Positions 8,309-15,738 of a stretch of DNA of 64,000 nucleotides are shown one piece after another. Made by a program: the position numbers and the translations under genes. This DNA is from Prevotella sp. (lineage in GTDB: Bacteria > Bacteroidota > Bacteroidia > Bacteroidales > Bacteroidaceae). The stretch spans positions 186,001 to 250,000 of the forward strand of contig JAFZIY010000015.1 in NCBI GenBank assembly GCA_017554105.1, in the 5' to 3' direction. A model generated the notes under the pieces. The model was not told the DNA's origin. It saw only the letters and a list, made by a program, of their open reading frames with translations, and searched no databases. Numbering within the stretch: the first letter of the stretch is position 1; every line of letters starts with the position of its first letter.

Positions 8309-8914
8309 ATGGATAAACTTAGTTATGGTTTAGGCCTCGGTATCGGTCAGCAACTGGCTCAGATGAATATCGAGGGTCTTAGCATTGATGACTTCGCAGA
8401 TGCGATAAGGGACGTTATCAACGGTAACAAACTGAAGGTAGAGCATCGCGAAGCACAGCAGATAGTGCAGAACTACTTCGCTCAGCAGGAGCAGAAGTTA
8501 CAGGCAGAACGTGCAGAGAAGGGTAAGGCTGCAAAGGAAGAGGGCGAGAAATACCTCGTAGAGAACGCCAAGAAGGAAGGTATCATCACCACTGCAAGTG
8601 GTTTGCAATATAAAGTACTGAAGGAAGGAACGGGCAAGCAGCCTAAGGCTACTGACAAGGTACGCTGTCATTATGAGGGATTCCTCATCGACGGTACGGT
8701 GTTCGACTCCAGCGTTCAGCGTGGTGAGCCCGCAGTGTTCCCACTCGACGGTGTCATCGTAGGTTGGACAGAAGGTCTGCAACTGATGCGCGAGGGTGGC
8801 AAGTACCGCTTCTTCATCCCCTACAAACTGGGCTATGGCGAAAGTGGTGCAGGTCGGTCAATCCCTCCATTCGCAACCCTCGTATTCGATGTGGAATTGT
8901 TAGAGGTACTTTAA
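8309..8914 (+). CDS. FKBP-type peptidyl-prolyl cis-trans isomerase (cytoplasmic, FklB-like)
   Basis: 201 residues without a signal peptide. An N-terminal helical dimerisation region (YGLGLGIGQQLAQM...) and a charged helix (residues about 60-90) precede the FKBP domain, which shows VRCHYEGFLIDGTVFDSS, the active-site stretch GWTEGLQLMREGG and a C-terminal VFDVELLEV. This is the arrangement of FkpA/FKBP22-type dimeric chaperone-isomerases. First of three related genes in the same direction. The two following copies carry export signals, so the set serves cytoplasm and envelope. Confidence 0.93.
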   Translation: MDKLSYGLGLGIGQQLAQMNIEGLSIDDFADAIRDVINGNKLKVEHREAQQIVQNYFAQQEQKLQAERAEKGKAAKEEGEKYLVENAKKEGIITTASGLQYKVLKEGTGKQPKATDKVRCHYEGFLIDGTVFDSSVQRGEPAVFPLDGVIVGWTEGLQLMREGGKYRFFIPYKLGYGESGAGRSIPPFATLVFDVELLEVL

Positions 8915-8973
8915 TAGTTGTCAACTTGTCAACTCGTTTACTCGTCAACTAATAAATTTTAAAAATAACAACA

Positions 8974-9852
8974 ATGAAGAAATTATCAATTGTGGCAGTA
9001 ATTGCCATCGCAGCCGCTTCTTTCACGGCATGCAACAACTCGGCTACCAAGGCCGACCTCAAGACAGACCTCGATACTCTGAGCTATGCAATCGGTATGG
9101 CACAGACAAACGGTCTTAAAGACTATCTCGTTCAGCGTCTCGGTGTTGACACCGCTTATATGGATGACTTCCTCAAGGGTGTTAACGAGGGTATAAACTC
9201 GGGTGACGACAAGAAAAGAAATGCATATATGGCAGGTATCCAGATCGGTCAGCAGATTGGTCAGCAGATGATGCCGGGCATCAACCGTGAGATCTTCGGT
9301 TCAGATTCTACACAGACTATCTCCCTGAAGAACTTCATGGCTGGTTTCTCCACCGCAGTACTCGGTAAAAAGGGTGTTATGAATACTGAGCAGGCTATTC
9401 AGACAGCACAGAAAAAGATGGAGGCATTAAAGGCCAAAGCAATGGAGGAGCAGTATGGCGAGAACAAGAAGAAAAGCGCTGCCTTCGTTGCTGAGTATGC
9501 TAAAAAAGATGGCGTGAAGAAACTCGATAAGGGAATCTATTACACCGTTATCAAGGAAGGCAACGGTCCGCTGCCAAAGGATACCTCTATGGTTACTCTG
9601 CAGTATGAGGGTAAACTTGCTGACGGTACAGTATTCGACAGCTCTTACCAGCGTGGCAAGCCAGTTCCAATGCGCGTAAACCAGGTTATCCCAGGCTTCA
9701 CAGAGGCTCTGCTTCACATGCCTGTAGGTAGCGTATGGGAGGTTTGCATCCCACAGGAGCAGGCTTACGGTGCACGTGAGGCTGGCAAAATTAAGCCGTT
9801 CTCTGCTCTCGTGTTCAAGATTGAACTCTTATCTCTTGGAGCGCAGAAATAA
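8974..9852 (+). CDS. FKBP-type peptidyl-prolyl isomerase, lipoprotein
   Basis: 292 residues starting with a lipoprotein signal (lipobox FTAC, Cys20). The N-terminal FKBP-associated helical domain (about residues 35-165, DTLSYAIGMAQTNGLKDYL) is followed by a charged linker and the FKBP domain (VTLQYEGKLADGTVFDSSYQ, PGFTEALLHMPVGSVWEVCI, ALVFKIELL). It probably assists folding of outer-membrane or surface proteins in the periplasm. The 59 bp between it and the preceding gene hold only TCAACT-type simple sequence. A tight hairpin (9855-9872) follows the stop. Confidence 0.93.
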   Translation: MKKLSIVAVIAIAAASFTACNNSATKADLKTDLDTLSYAIGMAQTNGLKDYLVQRLGVDTAYMDDFLKGVNEGINSGDDKKRNAYMAGIQIGQQIGQQMMPGINREIFGSDSTQTISLKNFMAGFSTAVLGKKGVMNTEQAIQTAQKKMEALKAKAMEEQYGENKKKSAAFVAEYAKKDGVKKLDKGIYYTVIKEGNGPLPKDTSMVTLQYEGKLADGTVFDSSYQRGKPVPMRVNQVIPGFTEALLHMPVGSVWEVCIPQEQAYGAREAGKIKPFSALVFKIELLSLGAQK

Positions 9853-9854
9853 TC

Positions 9855-9922
9855 TTCCGCTTTTTCGCGGAATGGGGAGTTAAGGAGTTATGGAGTAAGG
9901 TGCTCCATAACTCCTTAACTTC
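9855..9922. terminator. Two intergenic hairpins between FKBP genes 2 and 3
   Basis: TTCCGC/GCGGAA (9855-9860 and 9867-9872) directly follows the stop. A longer 20-bp inverted repeat (9876-9895 with 9903-9922, 18 of 20 paired, loop TAAGGTG) of the AACTCCT type comes next. Neither has a T-run, so they may stabilise or separate messages rather than terminate. Confidence 0.55.
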
Positions 9923-9959
9923 TTAACTCCAAGAAAGATGCAAATAACAATTAGAAAAT

Positions 9960-10868
9960 ATGAGAAAGACAATACTCATGGCACTGCTTATCATCGCCAG
10001 TGCCACCGTGACAACAGCCACGGCAGGAAAGAAAGACAAGAAAAAGAAGGGCAACGTTACGGCATTGCAGCCGGTACAACTCACTAACAGCATCGACTCG
10101 CTGAGTTACGCTCTTGGTTTGACACAGTCTCAGGGACTGAAGAATTATCTCACCACACAGTTGAAGGTTGACACCACTTATATCGATGCCTTCTGTGAAG
10201 GACTGCTCGAGGTGGCAAACCAACCCATCACTGACGAGGAGGCAGCACGATATGCCGGCCAAACCATCGGTCTTCAGATACTTAAGTCGATGATACCAAC
10301 AGTGGAAAGCGATTTAAAGGCGGCAGACGAGTCGTTTAGCGTAAACCGCAACGCATTCCTGTCAGCATTCGTAAGCGGTGCGAGGAATGAGGCAGGTCTT
10401 ATGAACAAGGGAAAGGCACAGAGTTATACACGCAACAAGATGAATGAGTTGAAGGAAGAGGCAGACCAGAAGTACAAGAAGGCTGGCGAAGACTTCCTTG
10501 CTGAGAATGCCAAGAAGGAAGGCGTGGTGACGCTTCCCAGCGGACTGCAGTATAAGGTGCTAAATCAGGGAACGGGTGCCGTTGCCAAGGCTGACGACAA
10601 GGTGCGTGTGAGATATGAGGGTCGACTGATTGACGGTACGTTGTTCGATGCCAGTGCAAAGCACGATGACAATGGTGTTGTGTTCCAACCCAAGCAGGTG
10701 ATAAAGGGATGGACCGAGGCACTCACCATGATGCCTGTAGGTTCCAAGTGGCAACTCTATATTCCTCAGGAACTGGCTTACGGACAGCGCGGTGCCGGCA
10801 AGGACATCAGACCTTACTCAGCGCTTATCTTTGACGTTGAGGTGCTGGGCATTGAGGATGAAAAGTAA
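9960..10868 (+). CDS. FKBP-type peptidyl-prolyl isomerase, exported
   Basis: 302 residues. A cleavable signal (MRKTILMALLIIASATVTTA) is followed by a Lys-rich stretch (GKKDKKKKG), the helical N-domain (SLSYALGLTQSQGLKNYL, clearly paralogous to the preceding gene) and the FKBP domain (VRVRYEGRLIDGTLFDAS, KGWTEALTMMPVGSKWQLYI, IFDVEVLGI). A short insertion (KHDDNGVV) lies in the FKBP domain after DAS. Unlike copy 2 it has no lipobox, so it should be soluble in the periplasm. Paralogue order suggests tandem duplication followed by divergence in cell location. Confidence 0.92.
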   Translation: MRKTILMALLIIASATVTTATAGKKDKKKKGNVTALQPVQLTNSIDSLSYALGLTQSQGLKNYLTTQLKVDTTYIDAFCEGLLEVANQPITDEEAARYAGQTIGLQILKSMIPTVESDLKAADESFSVNRNAFLSAFVSGARNEAGLMNKGKAQSYTRNKMNELKEEADQKYKKAGEDFLAENAKKEGVVTLPSGLQYKVLNQGTGAVAKADDKVRVRYEGRLIDGTLFDASAKHDDNGVVFQPKQVIKGWTEALTMMPVGSKWQLYIPQELAYGQRGAGKDIRPYSALIFDVEVLGIEDEK

Positions 10869-10919
10869 GCACTGACAATACAAAATGCGACAGAAATCAT
10901 AACTTTTCCTTTCAAATTG

Positions 10920-10950
10920 TTGCGTAATCCAATTATTCTTTCTATTTTTG
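10920..10950 (+). promoter_or_regulatory. Bacteroidota promoter of the Lrp-dipeptidase-cyclase set
   Basis: TTG at 10920-10922, a 20-bp spacer, and TATTTTTG at 10943-10950, 52 bp upstream of the regulator gene. Confidence 0.65.
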
Positions 10951-11002
10951 CTATCGAAATTAGGAAAAACAGAAACAACAACAGGAAATAAACTTAACAA
11001 GA

Positions 11003-11464
11003 ATGGAAAAGATTGATGCGCTCGATATGAAGATATTGAGCATCTTGTCGAAAAATGCACGCATTCCTTTCAAGGATGTGGCTGCAGAATGTAACGTCAG
11101 CAGGGCTGCAATACACCAGCGTGTGCAGCATCTTATCGAGGACGGAGTGATAACGGGAAGCGGTTTCGACGTGAACCCTAAGTCGCTTGGATACAGTACA
11201 TGCACCTACGTAGGTATCAACCTGGAGAGAGGAAGCATGTATAAGAAAGTGGTGGAAAGACTGCAGCATATCCCGGAAATCGTGGAATGTCACTTCACCA
11301 CAGGTCCATACACCATGCTTGTGAAACTCTACGCACGCGACAACGAGCAACTGATGGACTTGCTCAATAACCAGTTGCAGAGCATCGATGGCGTGGTGAC
11401 AACAGAGACTCTCATCTCGCTGGAGCAAAGCATCAAGAGAGAGGTGCCTGTTGTGACAGACTAA
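11003..11464 (+). CDS. Lrp/AsnC-family transcriptional regulator
   Basis: 153 residues: an N-terminal helix-turn-helix (DALDMKILSILSKNARIPFK, VSRAAIHQRVQHLIEDGVI) and a C-terminal RAM/ACT-like effector domain (TGPYTMLVKLYARDNEQLMDL). Lrp-type proteins form dimers and larger oligomers and respond to amino acids. It has its own promoter and lies 20 bp ahead of the GATase/dipeptidase gene, so it probably heads and may control this amino-acid/peptide operon. The signal is unknown. Confidence 0.93.
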   Translation: MEKIDALDMKILSILSKNARIPFKDVAAECNVSRAAIHQRVQHLIEDGVITGSGFDVNPKSLGYSTCTYVGINLERGSMYKKVVERLQHIPEIVECHFTTGPYTMLVKLYARDNEQLMDLLNNQLQSIDGVVTTETLISLEQSIKREVPVVTD

Positions 11465-11484
11465 CTTAAAACATCAACATCATC

Positions 11485-13239
11485 ATGCGCACATACGAAC
11501 TGAAGCGCCACTTAGAAGATATCTATGCCCACTATCCAGAGGGCAAACACCAGCCTGTAATAGGCATTACAACAAACTTTGTGGAACATGATGCACGGAT
11601 TGCCGACCGCTACTATCTTTCAGTGTTGGAAGCGGGCGGCACTCCTGTGCTTATACCACCTATCAACGACAAGAATGTAATACTGGGTACGTTGGATCTT
11701 CTCGACGGTCTGATGCTTACAGGCGGTGCCGACATCAATCCCCTGTGGACGGGTGAAGAGCCATCGGCAAACCTTAGTAACATCAACAGCACGCGTGACC
11801 TTCCCGAACTGCTTATCACACGTCTGGCATACAACAGGCAGATTCCTATCCTTGGCATCTGCCGAGGAATACAGACTCTGGCAGTGGCTTTGGACGGTAA
11901 GGTGCAGCAGCATGTGGCATCCGAGATAAAACACTCGCAGGATGCTCCGCGTGATGAACTTACCCATAGCGTGACGATAGAGCCGGGAACACAGTTGCGC
12001 AAGATATTCAAGGACCAGAAACGCCTGCTCGTAAACAGTTTCCATCATCAGGCAGTGGCAGACCCCGGCAGTCGCTTCCGTGTGTCGGCACGTGCGGCAG
12101 ACAATACGATAGAGGCGATGGAGAGCAGCGAGTACAAGCCTATTCTTGGTGTGCAGTGGCATCCCGAGTGGTTGCCAGAGGGTGCTCCCTTGTTCAAGTG
12201 GCTCGTTGATGAGGCTGAGAAATTCCATCTCGCAAAGCAGATGCACCGCCGTGTGCTGACGCTTGACACCCACTGCGACACCCCGATGTTCTTCCCCAAG
12301 GGCATTCATTTCGAGCAGCGTGACCCAAGGATACTCTACGACCTGCATAAGATGACCGAAGGCCGACAGGACGCCGTTATCATGGCGGCTTATCTGCCAC
12401 AGCCGAAGATAGGAGAGGCCTTCTCGCAGAAGGTGGCTTTCGATGTGAAGGGTCCGACGGAATATGCCGACCTTATATTCGACAAGATAGAGGAGATAGT
12501 GAAGAACAACCGCGAGTATCTGAGCATAGCACGTAATGCGAGCGACCTCTACGAGGACAAGCGCAAGGGACGCCGCTCCATAATGTTCGGTATAGAGAAT
12601 GCCCTGGCACTGAGCCACGACATCCAGAACGTACGTCACTTTGCACAGCGCGGTGTCGTCTATATCACGCTTTGTCATAATGGCGACAACGATGTGTGCG
12701 ACTCTGCCAAGGGATGCAACACCCACGGAGGAGTGAGCAAGTTCGGTCGTCAGGTGATAAAAGAGATGAACGACTATGGTATCATGATCGACCTGTCGCA
12801 TGCTGGCGAGAAGTCATTCTATGATGCTATTGAACTGAGTAGTGTTCCTATTGTGTGCAGCCATAGCAATTGCCGTGCTCTGTGCGACCATCCGCGAAAC
12901 CTCACCGACGATCAGTTGAGGGCACTTGCACAAAAGGGTGGTGTGGCACAGATAACTCTATATCCTGGATTCCTGCGCACACAGGGCGAGGCAACAATCG
13001 TTGATGCCCTGCGCCATCTGGAACATGCCATCGAGATAATGGGAATAGACCATGTAGGAGTGGGCACCGATTTCGATGGTGACGGTGGAGTGCGTGGCAT
13101 GGCCGATGCTTCAGAGATGATAAACTTCACCCGTCATCTGATGGAACGCAGATACAGTGAGCGTGACATACAGAAGATATGGGGCGGCAACTGGATTCGT
13201 GTCATGACTCAAATACAGGCAGCCGCGACAAAGAAATAA
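11485..13239 (+). CDS. Fusion: class I glutamine-amidotransferase-like hydrolase (C26) plus membrane dipeptidase (M19)
   Basis: 584 residues with two catalytic domains. Residues 24-245 are a gamma-glutamyl-GABA-hydrolase-like peptidase C26 domain with nucleophile Cys126 (LGICRGIQ) and His226/Glu228 (GVQWHPEW). Residues 255-584 are a renal-dipeptidase-type M19 domain with metal ligands His263 and Asp265 (DTHCDTP), Glu371 (GIENALA), His439 (DLSHAGEKS), His460 (VCSHSNCRALCDHP) and Asp529 (GVGTDFDG). No signal peptide is seen, so it should be cytoplasmic. A plausible but unproven job is cutting gamma-glutamyl bonds and the released dipeptides in sequence, for example on glutathione-like or imported peptides. 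Eight bp separate it from the next gene. Confidence 0.93.
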   Translation: MRTYELKRHLEDIYAHYPEGKHQPVIGITTNFVEHDARIADRYYLSVLEAGGTPVLIPPINDKNVILGTLDLLDGLMLTGGADINPLWTGEEPSANLSNINSTRDLPELLITRLAYNRQIPILGICRGIQTLAVALDGKVQQHVASEIKHSQDAPRDELTHSVTIEPGTQLRKIFKDQKRLLVNSFHHQAVADPGSRFRVSARAADNTIEAMESSEYKPILGVQWHPEWLPEGAPLFKWLVDEAEKFHLAKQMHRRVLTLDTHCDTPMFFPKGIHFEQRDPRILYDLHKMTEGRQDAVIMAAYLPQPKIGEAFSQKVAFDVKGPTEYADLIFDKIEEIVKNNREYLSIARNASDLYEDKRKGRRSIMFGIENALALSHDIQNVRHFAQRGVVYITLCHNGDNDVCDSAKGCNTHGGVSKFGRQVIKEMNDYGIMIDLSHAGEKSFYDAIELSSVPIVCSHSNCRALCDHPRNLTDDQLRALAQKGGVAQITLYPGFLRTQGEATIVDALRHLEHAIEIMGIDHVGVGTDFDGDGGVRGMADASEMINFTRHLMERRYSERDIQKIWGGNWIRVMTQIQAAATKK

Positions 13240-13247
13240 TCACCCAA

Positions 13248-14258
13248 ATGAAAAAGTCACTTAGTTATATCTTCGTAATATGTGCAGCGATAGTATTGCT
13301 GCCATTACTCAACAGTTGTAAAACAAAAAAGCAGGACAACGGCGGTGAATCGTTGGTGAAGATGACTCCCGTGGGTCCTGATTTCAATGCTGACAGTGCC
13401 TTCAACTACTGTAAGGCACAGTGCGACTTCGGACCCAGAACAATGAATTCTACCGCACATGACGAGTGTGGCAAGTGGATAGTTCAGAAGTTCCAGCAGT
13501 TCGGATGCACCGTCACAGAACAGAAGATAGACCTTATAGGATGGGATGGCAAGACGCTGAAATGTAACAATATCATTGCTTCCTACAAACCAGAACTCAC
13601 TACCCGTGTGTTGATATGCGCACATTGGGATAGTCGTCCTTGGGCAGACAACGACCCCGACTCCGCCAATTGGAATAAGCCTGTCTTGGCTGCTAACGAC
13701 GGTGCATCGGGAGTGGCAGTGCTCTTGGAACTGGCACGCATAGTGAATGATGCCGACTCTCTAAAGATGGGAGTCGATTTCGTGTGCTTCGATGCTGAGG
13801 ACTACGGAGTTCCTCAGTGGATAGATTCTCCCAACGGTAGCGACTCATGGGCACTGGGAGCACAGTATTGGGCACAGAACCCACATAAGCAGGGCTATGA
13901 GGCGACCTACGGCATATTGCTTGACATGGTGGGAGGTCAAGGATCTAGGTTCTATCAGGAGGGAATGTCGGTACAGTATGCACCGATGATAGTTAAGAAG
14001 ATACATGCTGCTGCGAAAGTGGTGGGTTTTGGTAGTTTCTTCCCTGACGAAACTGATGGTTCTGTCACTGACGACCATATCCCTGTAAACAAGTACGCTA
14101 AGATACCCACTGCTGATATCATCGCCCATTATCCCGACTGCATGCAGAGTTCTTTCGGTCCTACATGGCACACCGTCTCAGACGACATGGACCATATCGA
14201 CCGCAATACACTGAAGGCGGTAGGACAGACAGTGGTGCAAGTGATATTCTCTGATTAA
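13248..14258 (+). CDS. M28-family glutaminyl-peptide cyclotransferase-like lipoprotein
   Basis: 336 residues from the ATG at 13248, 8 bp after the preceding stop; an ORF extension overlapping that gene is rejected. A lipoprotein signal (lipobox LLNSC) is followed by an M28 zinc-dependent fold: CAHWDSRPWAD, AANDGASGVAVLLELAR, CFDAEDYG, LLDMVGG and a late His in PTWHTVSDDMDHID. The NDGASG and WHT contexts fit type II glutaminyl cyclases of Bacteroidota, which convert N-terminal Gln of exported proteins to pyroglutamate. An aminopeptidase role is the alternative. It converges on serB and shares a perfect palindromic terminator with it. Confidence 0.87.
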   Translation: MKKSLSYIFVICAAIVLLPLLNSCKTKKQDNGGESLVKMTPVGPDFNADSAFNYCKAQCDFGPRTMNSTAHDECGKWIVQKFQQFGCTVTEQKIDLIGWDGKTLKCNNIIASYKPELTTRVLICAHWDSRPWADNDPDSANWNKPVLAANDGASGVAVLLELARIVNDADSLKMGVDFVCFDAEDYGVPQWIDSPNGSDSWALGAQYWAQNPHKQGYEATYGILLDMVGGQGSRFYQEGMSVQYAPMIVKKIHAAAKVVGFGSFFPDETDGSVTDDHIPVNKYAKIPTADIIAHYPDCMQSSFGPTWHTVSDDMDHIDRNTLKAVGQTVVQVIFSD

Positions 14259-14286
14259 TGTAGAATGCGCGCATTCTACATTAATC
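14253..14286. terminator. Perfect palindromic terminator containing both convergent stop codons
   Basis: 34-bp perfect palindrome (arms of 17 bp, starting GATTAATGTAGAATGCG). The TAA of the M28 gene (14256-14258) and the TAA of serB (complement of 14281-14283) both lie inside it, and both proteins end in Asp. Confidence 0.8.
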
Positions 14287-15510
14287 AAGATAAGAGTCTT
14301 TGAATCCCAAGAAGTAGAGAACACCATCAAGTCCGATGGTGTTTATGCTTTGTTCGGCATTGGCCACCACGCGAGGCTTGGCATGGAAGGCGATGCCCAG
14401 TCCTGATTCCGAGAGCATGGGCAGGTCATTGGCACCGTCGCCAACGGCAATAGTCTGTGCGATGTTTACCTTCTCGACCTGTGATATAAGTCGCAGCAAC
14501 TCACGCTTGCGCTGACCGTCAACTACATCACCGATGTAGTGTCCCGTCAGTTTACCGTTCTCGTCAATCTCCAGTTCATTGGCATAGACGTAGTCGATGC
14601 CCCAACGCTTTTGCAGGTATTCACCAAAGAAAGTGAATCCACCGCTAAGAATGGCTATCTTGTAACCGCAGCGCTTCAGCACACTCATCAGTCGGTCGGC
14701 ACCCTCCGTGATGGGAAGGTTCTCGGCAATCTCTTTCATCACACTGACGTCAAGACCTTTCAACAGAGCCACACGCTCGGTGAAACTCTGCTTGAAGTCT
14801 ATCTCGCCACGCATGGCACGTGCCGTGATTTCCTTTACCTTGTCTCCGACGCCGGCGCGCATTGCCAGTTCATCGATGCACTCGGTCTGTATCAGCGTGG
14901 AGTCCATATCGAAACAGATGAGTCGGCGCATTCTGCGGAACATATTGTCCTCCTGGAACGAGAAATCCATCTCCATGGTGTGTGACAGTTGCATGAGGCT
15001 TGCCTGCATGGCATCACGGTCCTTGGCATTGCCACGCAGCGAGAACTCGATGCATGCACGTGCGTTCTTGCGAGGGTTGCGTATCGAGAGACGACCGGTG
15101 AGTCGACGGATGGAGTCGATGTTAAATCCCTGTTCCGCAATCACCGTCGTTGCTGCCTCTATCTGTCGTGCCTCGAGATGGCGGCCTATGATAGTGAGGA
15201 TATAGCGGTTCTTTCCCTGACGGTTCACCCACTCCTCGTATTCATCGTCACCGATGGGGGAGAAGCCGATGTTCACACCCAGTTCGGTGGCCTTGAACAA
15301 CAGTTCCTTCATTACATGACCAGAGTTATTCTCGTCAATCCTGAACATCACACCCAGTGACAGAGAGTTGTGGATATCTGCCTGACCGATGTCGAGAATC
15401 ATGGCATCGTACTTCGCCAAAATGCTCATTACCGAGGCAGTGAGACCGGGTCGGTCCACACCAGTGATGCGAACCACTATCTGTTCCTTGCGTACTTTCT
15501 CCTTCATCAT
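14281..15510 (-). CDS. serB: Phosphoserine phosphatase with N-terminal ACT domains
   Basis: 409 residues. Two ACT-like regulatory segments (about 8-90 and 100-180, the first containing RITGVDRPGLTASVMSILA) precede an HAD-type phosphatase with nucleophile Asp201 and Asp203 (FDMDSTLIQTE), LSGGFTFFGEYLQ and GDGANDLPML. It catalyses the last step of serine synthesis, O-phosphoserine to serine. ACT domains suggest feedback by serine. A structured leader (15543-15596) lies between its start and the -7 element at 15623-15630. Confidence 0.95.
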   Translation of the reverse strand: MMKEKVRKEQIVVRITGVDRPGLTASVMSILAKYDAMILDIGQADIHNSLSLGVMFRIDENNSGHVMKELLFKATELGVNIGFSPIGDDEYEEWVNRQGKNRYILTIIGRHLEARQIEAATTVIAEQGFNIDSIRRLTGRLSIRNPRKNARACIEFSLRGNAKDRDAMQASLMQLSHTMEMDFSFQEDNMFRRMRRLICFDMDSTLIQTECIDELAMRAGVGDKVKEITARAMRGEIDFKQSFTERVALLKGLDVSVMKEIAENLPITEGADRLMSVLKRCGYKIAILSGGFTFFGEYLQKRWGIDYVYANELEIDENGKLTGHYIGDVVDGQRKRELLRLISQVEKVNIAQTIAVGDGANDLPMLSESGLGIAFHAKPRVVANAEQSINTIGLDGVLYFLGFKDSYLD

Positions 15511-15542
15511 AATGAATAATATTAGGTAACAATATACAATCA

Positions 15543-15596
15543 GACCTTTTCGCCCTGAAAGGGCATTGAGAACTCAGCCACTAGTACTCACAGGTC
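15543..15596. repeat. Multi-hairpin element in the serB leader (GCCCTGAAAGGGC type)
   Basis: An outer pair GACCT/AGGTC (15543-15547, 15592-15596) encloses GCCCTGAAAGGGC (15552-15564) and TGAGAACTCA (15567-15576). The inner hairpin resembles a dispersed Bacteroidota palindrome. It lies where the serB 5' leader would be. Confidence 0.5.
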
Positions 15597-15622
15597 AAAT
15601 AATATATCCCATAACTTTTCTG

Positions 15623-15630
15623 CAAAGTTA
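15623..15630 (-). promoter_or_regulatory. -7 element of serB
   Basis: TAACTTTG on the minus strand fits TAnnTTTG. No exact -33 element is seen at the usual distance. Confidence 0.45.
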
Positions 15631-15692
15631 GGCATTTTTGATAATAAAAGCACATGGGATAGAACAAAAATTGTTAAAGCACAGTCTTGTTA

Positions 15693-15723
15693 TTGTGTTA
15701 TTGTCCGAGAATTCATAACTTTG
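15693..15723 (+). promoter_or_regulatory. Promoter of the methyltransferase gene, very short leader
   Basis: TTG at 15693-15695, a 20-bp spacer, and TAACTTTG at 15716-15723. Transcription should start near 15730, so translation must begin at the ATG at 15739 or 15745, not at the TTG inside the promoter. Confidence 0.7.
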
Positions 15724-15738
15724 TCATCGAAACCCGTA

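Noticed and set aside
11620-12801. 393-codon open frame antisense to the C26/M19 fusion gene
   Set aside because: The sense frame has two full catalytic domains; the antisense product is Cys/His/Leu-rich with no domain and exists because of codon bias.
15721-15738. TTG at 15721 as methyltransferase start
   Set aside because: It lies within the -7 element TAACTTTG (15716-15723); the transcript would start after it.
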